Shown here: one piece after another, positions 8,951 to 17,687 of the stretch
Layout: each line of letters starts with the position of its first letter
How positions within the stretch are numbered: position 1 is the first letter of the stretch
DNA from: Fermentimonas sp.
Lineage (GTDB): Bacteria > Bacteroidota > Bacteroidia > Bacteroidales > Dysgonomonadaceae
Reading direction: 5' to 3'
DNA: 34,244 bases
Assembly (NCBI GenBank): GCA_028709385.1
Contig: JAQVXD010000028.1
Span: forward strand, 1 to 34,244
Notes under the pieces: model-generated
What the model saw: only the letters and a program-made list of their open reading frames with translations
What the model was told of the DNA's origin: nothing
The model's database searches: none
Program-made: the position numbers and the translations under genes

Positions 8951-10249
8951 ATGAAACGTCTCTACTGCTTATGTTTATTATCTCTGGCGACTGCAACTGT
9001 TATGGCTCAGTCCTCAAAGTACTCCGCAGAAGAGATTATGTCTTTTTTTAACCAAACCAGGGAAGCAACAGAAAGTCACACAATTTTATGGGATAAAGAT
9101 ATTTACGGTCCCATACTTCTTGTAGACCCGCAAACCAGAGAAGCTTTTGCTAATGTACAGGATGCAGATAATAAACTTACACCCAAAGGAGGAATTTTTA
9201 TAGGCTTAGTACCGCGTGAAGTGCCTGTTTCAAATACAGATATCACATGGAACGGCACCCATTGGGCAATGCTGCAGTTGCCTTTACCCGAAAAACGATA
9301 CGACCGGTTGGATTTAGTTACTCACGAACTGTTTCACACTGCACAGCCGTCTCTCAGTTTTAAGCCGCTGAGAGAGGATAACAACCATCTTGACTTGAAG
9401 GATGGAAGAATATACCTTCGGCTTGAACTGGCTGCATTAGAAGCTGCCTTAAGAGCAAACAGGTTAACCAAATCAGAAGAGCACATACGCAATGCATTAA
9501 TCTTCAGAAAATATCGACAGATGATCTACAGGGGTTCCCAGGTTTCAGAAAACAGTCTGGAAATCCTTGAAGGACTGGCCACATATACCGGGCAAATCAT
9601 GAGCGGCCGTGATAAGTGGGAGTGGCGCGAATATCTGATCCACCGAATCAATAGTTTTAAGGAAACACCCTCATTTGTAAGGTCTTTTGCTTACGAAACA
9701 ACTCCCGTGTATGGTTTTTTCCTGCAACAGAAAGACTATTTTTGGAACAAAAAGGTAGATAATGAAACTGATCTAACCGATTTCTTTTACGAAGCTTTCG
9801 GGATGGATTCACGTATACTCCTGCAGACTTATGTAAGGCAGGTTGCAGAAGATTATAACTGGCGAAAGATTGTTGATCAGGAAACAAAAAGAGCCGCTTC
9901 AAACAATTCAGTTCTTGATGAATACCGTGATAAGTTTTTAGAACAGCCGCACCTCGAGATACGACTTGAAGATATGCAAATGTCGTTCGACCCTAAAAAC
10001 CTCGTGCCGCTGGATGAGGATGAAGGTACAGTTTACCCCACCGTCACAATAAACGACAAATGGGGAGTTCTCACTGTTACTGATGGAGGCGCATTGCTGA
10101 GGTCTGACTGGCGCTGGGTTATAGTCTCAGAGCCTTTGGAGATAACTGATGACCTTATCACGGGCGACGGTTGGGAAATCGAACTTAACGAAGGTTATCA
10201 AATTCAGGAGTTGCCTGATGGCAATTATCTGTTAACAAAGAGCGAATGA
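8951..10249 (+). CDS. Secreted protein with HEXXH metalloprotease signature
   Basis: A 432-residue protein with a clear signal peptide (about 1-20, cleaved near ATVMAQ-SS). Residues 125-129 read HELFH, an HEXXH zinc-binding motif, inside DLVTHELFHTAQ. About 75 residues later comes EGLATYTG (E207 to G214), resembling the EGLAxY helix that gives the third zinc ligand in gluzincin peptidases; E159 and E164 are other acidic candidates. I therefore infer an exported zinc peptidase. The C-terminal ~100 residues look like a beta-rich accessory domain (ITDDLITGDGWEIELNEGY). I do not recognise a named family. It lies between a dehydrogenase and a probable NO-response unit, and neither context reveals a substrate. 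Confidence 0.7.
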   Translation: MKRLYCLCLLSLATATVMAQSSKYSAEEIMSFFNQTREATESHTILWDKDIYGPILLVDPQTREAFANVQDADNKLTPKGGIFIGLVPREVPVSNTDITWNGTHWAMLQLPLPEKRYDRLDLVTHELFHTAQPSLSFKPLREDNNHLDLKDGRIYLRLELAALEAALRANRLTKSEEHIRNALIFRKYRQMIYRGSQVSENSLEILEGLATYTGQIMSGRDKWEWREYLIHRINSFKETPSFVRSFAYETTPVYGFFLQQKDYFWNKKVDNETDLTDFFYEAFGMDSRILLQTYVRQVAEDYNWRKIVDQETKRAASNNSVLDEYRDKFLEQPHLEIRLEDMQMSFDPKNLVPLDEDEGTVYPTVTINDKWGVLTVTDGGALLRSDWRWVIVSEPLEITDDLITGDGWEIELNEGYQIQELPDGNYLLTKSE

Positions 10250-10256
10250 GCTCTCT

Positions 10257-10288
10257 AATTTGGCTAAAAAAAAGAAATTAGCTAAATT
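10257..10288. promoter_or_regulatory. Dyad operator inside the ygbA promoter
   Basis: AATTTGGCTAA (10257-10267) and TTAGCTAAATT (10278-10288) are reverse complements except for one base. They are separated by 10 A-rich bases, so the half-site centres are 21 bp apart, two helical turns. The dyad spans the whole spacer between the -33 and -7 boxes, which is the expected place for a repressor site. It has no T tail, so it is not a terminator. Confidence 0.6.
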
Positions 10289-10290
10289 TG
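10259..10290 (+). promoter_or_regulatory. Promoter of the ygbA-regulator operon
   Basis: The -33 box TTTG (10259-10262) and -7 box TAAATTTG (10283-10290) are separated by 20 bases. This is the best promoter in the window. The predicted start is near 10297, leaving a leader of about 15 nt before the ATG at 10312. Confidence 0.75.
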
Positions 10291-10311
10291 GACTCAATTC
10301 GAGGATAACAA

Positions 10312-10623
10312 ATGAATGAAGGCGAAAAAAAGGTTGTCAGCAAGATGATTACCTTATATTGTCATTCCAAACACAAACAGGGAAAAGGCTTGTGTGAAGA
10401 ATGCAACTCACTTAACAATTATGCACTACAGAGGCTTGAACGTTGCCCCTTCGGGGAAAACAAGCCCACATGCGGCACATGTACAGTACATTGCTACAAG
10501 AGCGACATGCGCAGTAGGATAAAAGAGGTCATGCGCTTCTCCGGTCCACGCATGCTGTTCATTCATCCTGTTGAAGCTATACAGCACTTTTATCGTGAGA
10601 GTAAAAGGAAAAGATTAAAATGA
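10312..10623 (+). CDS. ygbA: YgbA-family protein (nitrous oxide-stimulated promoter family)
   Basis: A 103-residue, cysteine-rich cytoplasmic protein matching the YgbA_NO family pattern: an N-terminal CHSKHKQGKGLCEEC segment, then ERCPFGENKPTCGTCTVHCY, then the basic MRSRIKEVMRFSGPRMLF segment and HPVEAIQHFY. The spaced cysteines suggest metal or Fe-S binding. In E. coli, ygbA is controlled by the NO sensor NsrR and is linked to recovery from nitrosative stress. Its exact biochemistry is not something I can state. The stop overlaps the start of the next gene (ATGA, 10620-10623), so the pair is translationally coupled, and a strong promoter with a dyad stands right in front. Confidence 0.88.
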   Translation: MNEGEKKVVSKMITLYCHSKHKQGKGLCEECNSLNNYALQRLERCPFGENKPTCGTCTVHCYKSDMRSRIKEVMRFSGPRMLFIHPVEAIQHFYRESKRKRLK

Positions 10624-11531
10624 AACTGGTCGACCTACATACTGTAATTGCTGATGTGTTAAGTGAACACAATGAGCTGATACCCGTACTTAACCGTTTC
10701 GGAATCAGGCTGGGTGTAGGAGATAAAACCCTTGAAGTGCTGTGTGAAGAGAACAATCTTGACCCGGGACTTATTATAACCGTCCTGAATGTTTACCTTA
10801 ACGATGATTATGTTCCCGATATGCTTGAGTATATCGAAACTGAGTCGATTGCCGATTACTTTCAGCACACTGTGGAGAATTATATTCATGATCTGATGCC
10901 AAATATCGAGAAACACTTATATGCATTTATAGCTTTAAGCAGTTCCGCCAACGATTCAGACAACAACCACACTTATTATAAAAACGTTTCCGGTAACGAA
11001 GAGCTGGCGATGCTCAGGCAGCTTTTTACGAAGTTTAAGGAGGGGATGACCAACTACCTAAAAAAAATAGCAAATTACGATGAGGATTTCCCTGATGAAC
11101 TTCTTCATGACTTAAAAAATATACTGATCAAACATCTTTCCACAGAGTATAATCAAAATCTCTGTTATGCAGTAATCTTTTCAATACATTCATTCGAGAA
11201 AGATCTTGAAGCTCACAACAGACTGCGAGAAAAGGTGCTTCAGCCCAAATTAAACCAGCTTGATACATCAGGTATAAGACAACTTCAGCACTCAATAGTA
11301 AACGAACATACCCACAAAAGCGATGAAGATGGACATCATCTCACCAACCGTGAAACGGAGATTCTCAGACTCATTGTTCAGGGAAATCTTAATAAAGAGA
11401 TAGCAGATATGCTGAATATCAGTCTCAACACCGTATTAACTCACAGAAAAAATATTATTAACAAAACAGGTATTAAAACTGTTTCGGGACTCACATTCTA
11501 CTGTTTACGAAATGGATTGATATCTATGTAA
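10620..11531 (+). CDS. LuxR-type regulator with ScdA/RIC-like sensor domain
   Basis: A 303-residue regulator. Residues about 5-60 resemble the ScdA_N domain of iron-centre repair (RIC/YtfE/ScdA) proteins: the RFGIRLGVGDKTLEVLCEEN stretch follows the family's usual pattern, but the normal Cys-Cys pair is replaced. Residues about 75-212 look like the helical hemerythrin-like part (YIHDLMPNIEKHL; LEAHNRLREKVLQP), although by eye several iron ligands of YtfE are not conserved. Residues about 241-300 are a LuxR/GerE helix-turn-helix (LTNRETEILRLIVQGNLNKE and the recognition helix ISLNTVLTHRKNIINKTG). Overlapping ygbA by 4 nt, it is likely an NO or redox-responsive regulator of its own operon. The HTH is certain. 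The sensor assignment is inference. Confidence 0.8.
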   Translation: MKLVDLHTVIADVLSEHNELIPVLNRFGIRLGVGDKTLEVLCEENNLDPGLIITVLNVYLNDDYVPDMLEYIETESIADYFQHTVENYIHDLMPNIEKHLYAFIALSSSANDSDNNHTYYKNVSGNEELAMLRQLFTKFKEGMTNYLKKIANYDEDFPDELLHDLKNILIKHLSTEYNQNLCYAVIFSIHSFEKDLEAHNRLREKVLQPKLNQLDTSGIRQLQHSIVNEHTHKSDEDGHHLTNRETEILRLIVQGNLNKEIADMLNISLNTVLTHRKNIINKTGIKTVSGLTFYCLRNGLISM

Positions 11532-11551
11532 TACAATAAATACTTTACAGT

Positions 11552-12307
11552 ATGTCAAAAAAAAGTTTTCTCAATATCCCGCTTACCAACTGGGGTGAGG
11601 TGCTTCAGCACGATTATGATATTGCAATCCTTCCCTGGGGTGCTGTCGAACCTCATAACTATCATCTCCCTTATCTTACCGACTGCATCCTCACATACGA
11701 AATTGCGGGCGATGCTGCTGAGGCGGCCTACGAGAAGGGAGTCACCTGCATGGTAATGTCACCCGTCTACTTTGGCTCACAAAACACGGGTCAGTGGAAC
11801 AAACCCTTTTGTGTGCATACAAGAAGCGAAACCCAGAAGTATATATTAACGGATATAGTAGCATCACTGCATGCACAAGGATTGCGTAAGCTGGTCATAA
11901 TCAACGGTCACGGCGGCAACACCTTTAAACCTTATGTAAGAGATCTGAATATGACATACCCCGATTTCAAAATAATTATAGTGGACTGGTTTACTCTGGA
12001 ACCCACTAAAGACTATTTCGAGGAGAGTCCCGACGAACATGCCGGCGAGCAGGAAACATCCGTTATGCTTCATTATCATCCCGATCTGGTTAATATGGAA
12101 AGTGCCGGTGACGGATCAGTAGGCCCGGTTAAAATATCAGCATTAAACAAAAAGATAGGATGGGCACCGCGTGATTGGGATGAGGTCTCAAAAGACACTG
12201 GAATAGGGAATCCAAAGAAATCAACTGCGGATAAGGGCAAGAAATATGTTGAGGTGGTAGTGAGAAAAATCACCGAACTTCTCGTTGATCTCAAATCAGC
12301 CGAGTGA
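11552..12307 (+). CDS. Creatininase-family amidohydrolase
   Basis: A 251-residue cytoplasmic metal hydrolase of the creatininase / MftE / formamide-hydrolase superfamily. The metal-binding motifs are in order: WGAVEPHNYHLPYLTD (E33, H35, D44), NGHGGN (H120) and HAGEQETS (E166). The first motif differs from the commonest EQHGPHLP form, which may mark a subgroup. The substrate is unknown: family members open creatinine or cleave formamide-type bonds of riboflavin-pathway intermediates and peptides. It starts 20 nt after the LuxR-type regulator and is probably in its operon, though no functional link is obvious. No strong terminator follows. Confidence 0.88.
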   Translation: MSKKSFLNIPLTNWGEVLQHDYDIAILPWGAVEPHNYHLPYLTDCILTYEIAGDAAEAAYEKGVTCMVMSPVYFGSQNTGQWNKPFCVHTRSETQKYILTDIVASLHAQGLRKLVIINGHGGNTFKPYVRDLNMTYPDFKIIIVDWFTLEPTKDYFEESPDEHAGEQETSVMLHYHPDLVNMESAGDGSVGPVKISALNKKIGWAPRDWDEVSKDTGIGNPKKSTADKGKKYVEVVVRKITELLVDLKSAE

Positions 12308-12325
12308 GTTTTTTAATCTAAATAG

Positions 12326-12356
12326 TTTTAAATGAGAGCAAAATGTTGTATTTTTG
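12326..12356 (+). promoter_or_regulatory. Promoter of the mutA operon
   Basis: A full -7 box TATTTTTG is at 12349-12356, with a weak -33 match TTTT at 12326-12329, 19 bases apart. The start would be near 12363, giving a leader of about 140 nt. The leader has only a short hairpin (CTGATT / AATCAG, 12421-12443). Confidence 0.6.
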
Positions 12357-12501
12357 ATGCTCTTATAAAAAACCGTTTAGCCGTGTTATAATCAATAATT
12401 ATTTAAAATAGATTTCCTGACTGATTATTTAATGATAAATCAGTGAATCAACACTTTGAGTTAAAGTACTAAAAACTTCATAATAATAAATAAAAGTAAA
12501 T

Positions 12502-14400
12502 ATGAGTAATCAGAGAGAGAAACTTTTTACAGATTTTCCTCCTGTTTCCACCGAAGAGTGGATGGAAGTTGTCACCAAAGACCTGAAAGGTGCAGATTTC
12601 CAAAAGAGACTGGTGTGGAGAACTAAAGAGGGTTTTAATGTAAATCCGTTTTATCGTGCCGAAGATATGGAGGGATTTAAAGCACTTGACAATCTTCCCG
12701 GGCAATTCCCCTATGTGAGAGGCACAAAGAAAGACAACAACTGGTATGTCCGTCAGGAGATTAAAGTAGAAGATTTTGCCGAAGCAAACAAGAAAGCACT
12801 TGTCTTGCTTGAAAAAGGTGTAACCTCATTAGGTTTCACTCTTCCCAAGCAGCACCTATCTGCCGAAAACCTGGCAATATTGCTTCAGGGAATAGCTCCC
12901 GACAAAGTAGAGCTGAACTTCAGGACCTGTATTTCACGTACCATCGATCTTGCAAAACTGGTGGTGGATTACATCAAAGGTCAAAACCTTGATGTTATGA
13001 AATGCTTCGGTTCCGTTGAGTTCGACCCATTCAGGAAAATCTTGAAAAAGGGAGTAGATGAACCAAACTGGGTAGAAAAAGCAATGGAAATTGTAAATAT
13101 TACCGCTCCGCTTCCACGATACAGATCAATAATTGTGACAGGCAACATGATGAATGATGCCGGTGCCTACAGCTATCAGGAGCTCGGTTATAGTCTGTCC
13201 TACGGCAACCAGGTACTATCCAAACTTATCGAAAATGGAGTTGATCCCTCGGCAGCTGCAAAGAAAATCAAATTCAAATTTGGTGTAGGATCAAACTACT
13301 TCATGGAGATAGCCAAATTCCGTGCAGCCCGCTGGCTATGGGCAGAGGTTGTTAATGCATACAAACCGCCTTGTCCGCACGACTGCGACAACAAGGCCGA
13401 TGACGGCACCTGTCGTTGTGCTGCAAAAATGAACATCCACGCAATCACATCAAGCTTCAATCAGTCGCTGTACGACCCCTATGTTAACCTGTTACGTACA
13501 CAGACAGAAGCTATGTCAGCTACACTTGGCTCAGTTGATTCACTTACCGTACGTCCTTTCGACGAAGCTTTCGAAACACCCACTGAGTTCGCAGAACGTA
13601 TCGCGGTAAACCAGCAACTGCTGTTAAAAGAGGAAGCACACTTTGATAAAGTTACCGATCCCTCATCAGGTTCATATTATATCGAGACACTCACCAGTTC
13701 ACTTGCTGAACAGGCATGGAAGCTTTTCCTTGAGACAGAAGAGACCGGTTTCTATGATTCACTCAAATCGGGTGCAGTTCAGGATGCAATAAACAAAACT
13801 GCCGACGAACGTTTCAATGCACTTGCCAATCGCAGAGAGATAATGCTGGGTACCAACCAGTATCCTAATTTCAACGAAACGATGAGTGACAAGATTGATG
13901 AGAACGCAGAAGGTTGCGGTTGCGGATGTGGTGATTCTGACAAACAAACACCATTGAAGAAACTCAACAAAAACAGACTTTCCGATCATTTCAATGAGCT
14001 CAGACTTGCTACAGAGAACAGCGGCAAACGTCCTAAAGTGTTCATGCTTACAATAGGTAATCTTGCAATGCGCCTGGCACGTTCACAGTTTTCCAGCAAC
14101 TTCTTTGCAAGTGCAGGCTATGAAATTATCGACAACCTCGGATTCAAAACAGTTGAAGAGGGAGTTAAAGCTGCAAAAAAAGCGGGAGCAAATGTAATCG
14201 TACTCTGTTCAAGTGATGATGAATACCCACAGTTTGCTCCTGAAGCGCATGAAATGCTAAAGGACAGCAATAAACTGTTAGTGATAGCCGGTGCGCCTGC
14301 TTGTATGGATGAGCTCAAAGCTCAGGGAATAGAGCATTTTATTAATGTTAAGAGCAACGTTCTCGAGACACTTAAGATGTTTAATGAAAAGTTGTTATAA
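12502..14400 (+). CDS. mutA: Methylmalonyl-CoA mutase, small (beta) subunit
   Basis: Partner of MutB in the B12-dependent interconversion of succinyl-CoA and methylmalonyl-CoA, used for propionate formation or assimilation. The 632 residues contain the TIM-barrel part (about 40-460, with FKFGVGSNYFMEIAKFRAAR and LYDPYVNLLRTQTEAMSA) and a degenerate B12-domain fold (about 510-632). It lacks the cobalamin-binding DxHxxG motif, as expected for the non-catalytic subunit. Two cysteine clusters stand out: C291, C295, C304, C306 in the barrel, and a GCGCGCG run at 471-477 in the interdomain linker. The pairing with mutB is interrupted by a prenyltransferase gene. Confidence 0.95.
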   Translation: MSNQREKLFTDFPPVSTEEWMEVVTKDLKGADFQKRLVWRTKEGFNVNPFYRAEDMEGFKALDNLPGQFPYVRGTKKDNNWYVRQEIKVEDFAEANKKALVLLEKGVTSLGFTLPKQHLSAENLAILLQGIAPDKVELNFRTCISRTIDLAKLVVDYIKGQNLDVMKCFGSVEFDPFRKILKKGVDEPNWVEKAMEIVNITAPLPRYRSIIVTGNMMNDAGAYSYQELGYSLSYGNQVLSKLIENGVDPSAAAKKIKFKFGVGSNYFMEIAKFRAARWLWAEVVNAYKPPCPHDCDNKADDGTCRCAAKMNIHAITSSFNQSLYDPYVNLLRTQTEAMSATLGSVDSLTVRPFDEAFETPTEFAERIAVNQQLLLKEEAHFDKVTDPSSGSYYIETLTSSLAEQAWKLFLETEETGFYDSLKSGAVQDAINKTADERFNALANRREIMLGTNQYPNFNETMSDKIDENAEGCGCGCGDSDKQTPLKKLNKNRLSDHFNELRLATENSGKRPKVFMLTIGNLAMRLARSQFSSNFFASAGYEIIDNLGFKTVEEGVKAAKKAGANVIVLCSSDDEYPQFAPEAHEMLKDSNKLLVIAGAPACMDELKAQGIEHFINVKSNVLETLKMFNEKLL

Positions 14401-14440
14401 ATAGAAACTAATAAATCTGCATACTGCAAAAATTAATATT

Positions 14441-15352
14441 ATGGATGGTAGAGGCAAACTGAAAAACTGGATTATTGTAACACAGCCCTGGGCATTTCCC
14501 GCTTCAGGCAGTGCCGCACTAATGGCAATATCATATGTCTTTTATCTCTATAAGACAGGGGCAGTAGCAGAATCCAACTGGTTATTCGGAATAATCGGAC
14601 TAATTGGTGCAGTCATCTTCCAGATGTCAGCAAACCTGATGAATGAATATCAGGATTTCAAACATGGGGTCGATGTAAAAGAGAAGACAGGTCCGCCGCG
14701 ACTTCTGGTCGAAGGTGTATTCCAGCCCAAAACAATATTCCGTTATAGCTTATGCGTTCTGACAGTGGGAATGGCAATAGGCATTTATCTTACAATCAAA
14801 ACCGGATGGCCTTTGCTTGTTATTGGCGGCTTCGGTATCATAAGTGCCATGCTGTATCACAAATTCAAGTATATCGCTCTGGGCGACCATCTGATATTTG
14901 TGACATACGGACTATCCATCCCCCTCGGAATTGCATTTGTTATGACCGGTGAGCTGATCTGGACAATACTCCTCGTAAGCATACCCGTGGGATTGCTTGA
15001 GGTTGCCATTTTACACGCAAACAATACACGCGATATAAAAGAAGACAAAGCGGCAGGCACCAAAACACAGGCGATGATATTAGGACTGGAAGGGGCACAA
15101 GTCACCTACCAGACACTGTTGCTTGCAGCCTATCTGCTGATAGCAATCCTGGTATCTGTTGATCTGCTTCATCCGATTACGTTTCTTACGCTGTTAAGTT
15201 TTCCGCTTGCAAACAGAAACATAAAAAAGATGAAAATGGCTAAGCATGATGATTTCACTTCAATTCAGTATTTGGATGGTCAGACGGCAAAACTGCTTCT
15301 TCTTTTTGTATTTCTGCTCTCAGCAGCAAACTTCATTGCTCCGTTTATATAA
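14441..15352 (+). CDS. UbiA-family prenyltransferase, MenA-like
   Basis: Integral membrane enzyme of 303 residues and about 8-9 membrane segments. The first Asp-rich motif is NLMNEYQDFKHGVD (65-78), and the second is NNTRDIKEDKAAG (194-206), both close to the 1,4-dihydroxy-2-naphthoate polyprenyltransferase (MenA) pattern. The likely reaction is prenylation of an aromatic head group, and menaquinone synthesis is the simplest guess. A different aromatic acceptor cannot be excluded, since E69 stands where many members have D. It sits 40 nt after mutA and 58 nt before mutB, so it is most likely part of the mutase transcript. That placement is unusual. Confidence 0.88.
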   Translation: MDGRGKLKNWIIVTQPWAFPASGSAALMAISYVFYLYKTGAVAESNWLFGIIGLIGAVIFQMSANLMNEYQDFKHGVDVKEKTGPPRLLVEGVFQPKTIFRYSLCVLTVGMAIGIYLTIKTGWPLLVIGGFGIISAMLYHKFKYIALGDHLIFVTYGLSIPLGIAFVMTGELIWTILLVSIPVGLLEVAILHANNTRDIKEDKAAGTKTQAMILGLEGAQVTYQTLLLAAYLLIAILVSVDLLHPITFLTLLSFPLANRNIKKMKMAKHDDFTSIQYLDGQTAKLLLLFVFLLSAANFIAPFI

Positions 15353-15410
15353 CCGGCAGCTTAGTTACTATTTAAGAATAAAATAAAAAACAAACATTAG
15401 TCTAAATAAT

Positions 15411-17558
15411 ATGAAACCTAATTTTAAGGAAATAGACATTAAATCAGCCGGATTTTATAAGTCAGATGTTGACGAATGGGCTGAAAAAAACGAAATAAAA
15501 GCCGATTGGCATACACCTGAACAGATACCCGTGAAACCGGTATATACCAAAGAAGATCTTGAGGGAATGGAGCATCTGAGCTATGCAGCCGGTATACCTC
15601 CCTTTCTTCGCGGACCCTATTCTACGATGTATGTTATGCGTCCCTGGACAATCCGCCAGTATGCAGGATTCTCCACTGCCGAAGAGTCAAACGCATTCTA
15701 CCGCCGTAACCTTGCATCAGGGCAGAAAGGACTCTCTGTTGCATTCGACCTTCCCACCCACCGTGGCTATGATGCCGACAACGAGAGGGTAGTGGGAGAC
15801 GTTGGTAAAGCAGGTGTTTCAATCTCTTCTGTTGAGGACATGAAGATACTCTTCGACGGTATCCCGTTGAACAAGATGTCGGTATCCATGACAATGAACG
15901 GTGCAGTTCTTCCCATACTTGCATTCTATATTGTAGCAGCGCAGGAGCAGGGAGCCAGTCTGGACGAGATGGCAGGTACCATTCAGAACGATATACTCAA
16001 GGAGTTCATGGTTCGCAACACCTACATCTATCCGCCTGAATTCTCAATGAAGATAATTGCAGATATTTTTGAATTTACATCACAGAAGATGCCAAAGTTC
16101 AACTCTATCTCAATCTCAGGATACCACATGCAGGAAGCAGGCGCCACAGCCGATATCGAACTGGCATACACTCTTGCCGACGGAATCGAATATCTGCGTG
16201 CAGGTATGAATGCAGGTATCCCCGTTGATAAATTTGCACCGCGACTATCATTCTTCTGGGGTATCGGAATGAACCACTTCATGGAGATTGCAAAAATGAG
16301 AGCAGCACGCTTACTCTGGGCAAAGATTGTGAAAAGTTTAGGTGCAGAAAACCCCAAGTCAATGGCACTGCGCACACACTCGCAAACATCAGGCTGGTCG
16401 CTGACAGAGCAGGACCCGTTCAATAATGTCGGTCGTACTGCAGTAGAAGCAATGGCTGCAGCACTCGGTCACACCCAGTCACTGCACACAAACGCCCTTG
16501 ATGAGGCAATTGCACTGCCAACCGATTTCTCTGCCCGTATTGCAAGAAACACACAGATCTATCTTCAGGAAGAGACCTACATCACTAAGCAGGTAGACCC
16601 ATGGGCAGGTTCATATTATGTTGAATCACTCACCCAGGAGCTTGTGGATAAAGCATGGAACCTGATTCAGGAGATTGAGAAGCTCGGCGGTATGGCCAAA
16701 GCTATTGAAACCGGAATTCCCAAGATGCGTATCGAGGAAGCTGCTGCACGCACACAGGCCAGAATCGACTCAGGAGTACAGTCAATTATCGGTGTCAATA
16801 AATACCGTCTCGATCAGGAAGATCCGATTGATATCCTTGATATTGATAATACTGAAGTCAGGAAGCAGCAGGTAGAGAGACTTACTAAATTAAAAGCAGA
16901 ACGTGACAACGAAGCAGTTCAAAAAGCACTCGATGCAATTACAAAATGCGTTGAAACCAAAGAAGGCAACCTCCTTGAGCTATCAGTTGAGGCAGCCAGA
17001 GTTCGCGCCACATTGGGTGAGATTTCGGATGCCTGCGAAAAAGTAGTTGGACGTTATAATGCAGTAATCAGAACAATTGCAGGAGTGTATTCATCAGAAT
17101 CAAAAGGAGATGCAACGCTTGAAGAAGCGCGGGCACTCACAGATAAATTTGCCTCACAGGAAGGGCGCAGACCAAGAATCATGGTAGCCAAAATGGGGCA
17201 AGACGGACACGACCGTGGTGCTAAAGTTGTTGCAACAGGTTATGCCGATTGTGGTTTCGACGTAGACATGGGACCACTTTTTCAGACACCCGAAGAAGCA
17301 GCCCGTCAGGCAGTTGAGAATGACGTACATGTACTTGGCGTTTCTTCACTTGCTGCAGGTCACAAAACACTTGTTCCACTGGTTATTGATGAACTCAAAA
17401 GACTTGGAAGACCTGATATAGCTGTAATTGTAGGAGGAGTTATCCCCGCACAGGACTATGACTTCCTATACAAGACAGGAGTAGCAGCAATATTCGGACC
17501 CGGTACACGCGTCACCAAATCAGCTGTTGACATCATGCACATCCTTATGGATGAATGA
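15411..17558 (+). CDS. mutB: Methylmalonyl-CoA mutase, large (catalytic) subunit
   Basis: Catalytic subunit of the adenosylcobalamin-dependent mutase, 715 residues as usual. The N-terminal substrate barrel contains the family blocks [32 protein letters not shown], the [20 protein letters not shown] helix and [19 protein letters not shown]. The C-terminal B12 domain (about 588-710) has DGHDRG, with D598, H600 (the cobalt ligand) and G603. The later GVSSLAAGH and VGGVIP blocks complete the dimethylbenzimidazole pocket. A terminator lies 44 nt after the stop. No meaB or epimerase gene is visible in the window. Confidence 0.98.
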   Translation: MKPNFKEIDIKSAGFYKSDVDEWAEKNEIKADWHTPEQIPVKPVYTKEDLEGMEHLSYAAGIPPFLRGPYSTMYVMRPWTIRQYAGFSTAEESNAFYRRNLASGQKGLSVAFDLPTHRGYDADNERVVGDVGKAGVSISSVEDMKILFDGIPLNKMSVSMTMNGAVLPILAFYIVAAQEQGASLDEMAGTIQNDILKEFMVRNTYIYPPEFSMKIIADIFEFTSQKMPKFNSISISGYHMQEAGATADIELAYTLADGIEYLRAGMNAGIPVDKFAPRLSFFWGIGMNHFMEIAKMRAARLLWAKIVKSLGAENPKSMALRTHSQTSGWSLTEQDPFNNVGRTAVEAMAAALGHTQSLHTNALDEAIALPTDFSARIARNTQIYLQEETYITKQVDPWAGSYYVESLTQELVDKAWNLIQEIEKLGGMAKAIETGIPKMRIEEAAARTQARIDSGVQSIIGVNKYRLDQEDPIDILDIDNTEVRKQQVERLTKLKAERDNEAVQKALDAITKCVETKEGNLLELSVEAARVRATLGEISDACEKVVGRYNAVIRTIAGVYSSESKGDATLEEARALTDKFASQEGRRPRIMVAKMGQDGHDRGAKVVATGYADCGFDVDMGPLFQTPEEAARQAVENDVHVLGVSSLAAGHKTLVPLVIDELKRLGRPDIAVIVGGVIPAQDYDFLYKTGVAAIFGPGTRVTKSAVDIMHILMDE

Positions 17559-17601
17559 TGATTGACTGTCCCGTAAAAAGGATCAATAAATAAATCAATT
17601 T

Positions 17602-17651
17602 TCCGCTTTCGGCTTACTCTTTTCAGAGAGTTTGTCGGGAGCGGATTTTTT
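17602..17651 (+). terminator. Terminator of the mutA-mutB operon
   Basis: Outer stem TCCGCT (17602-17607) / AGCGGA (17640-17645) with an inner CTCT/AGAG pairing, followed by six T. It separates mutB from the convergent Fic gene. Confidence 0.75.
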
Positions 17652-17687
17652 ATGTCCGTGGTTAGGTGTAATACTTCTTTTTTTACC

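Noticed and set aside
12288..12316. A terminator after the creatininase gene (CTCA / TGAG plus six T)
   Set aside because: The stem is only about four pairs and overlaps the stop codon. Too weak to call.
12308..12501. A cobalamin riboswitch in front of mutA
   Set aside because: The leader is only about 140 nt. It has a single short hairpin and no visible B12-box-like core.
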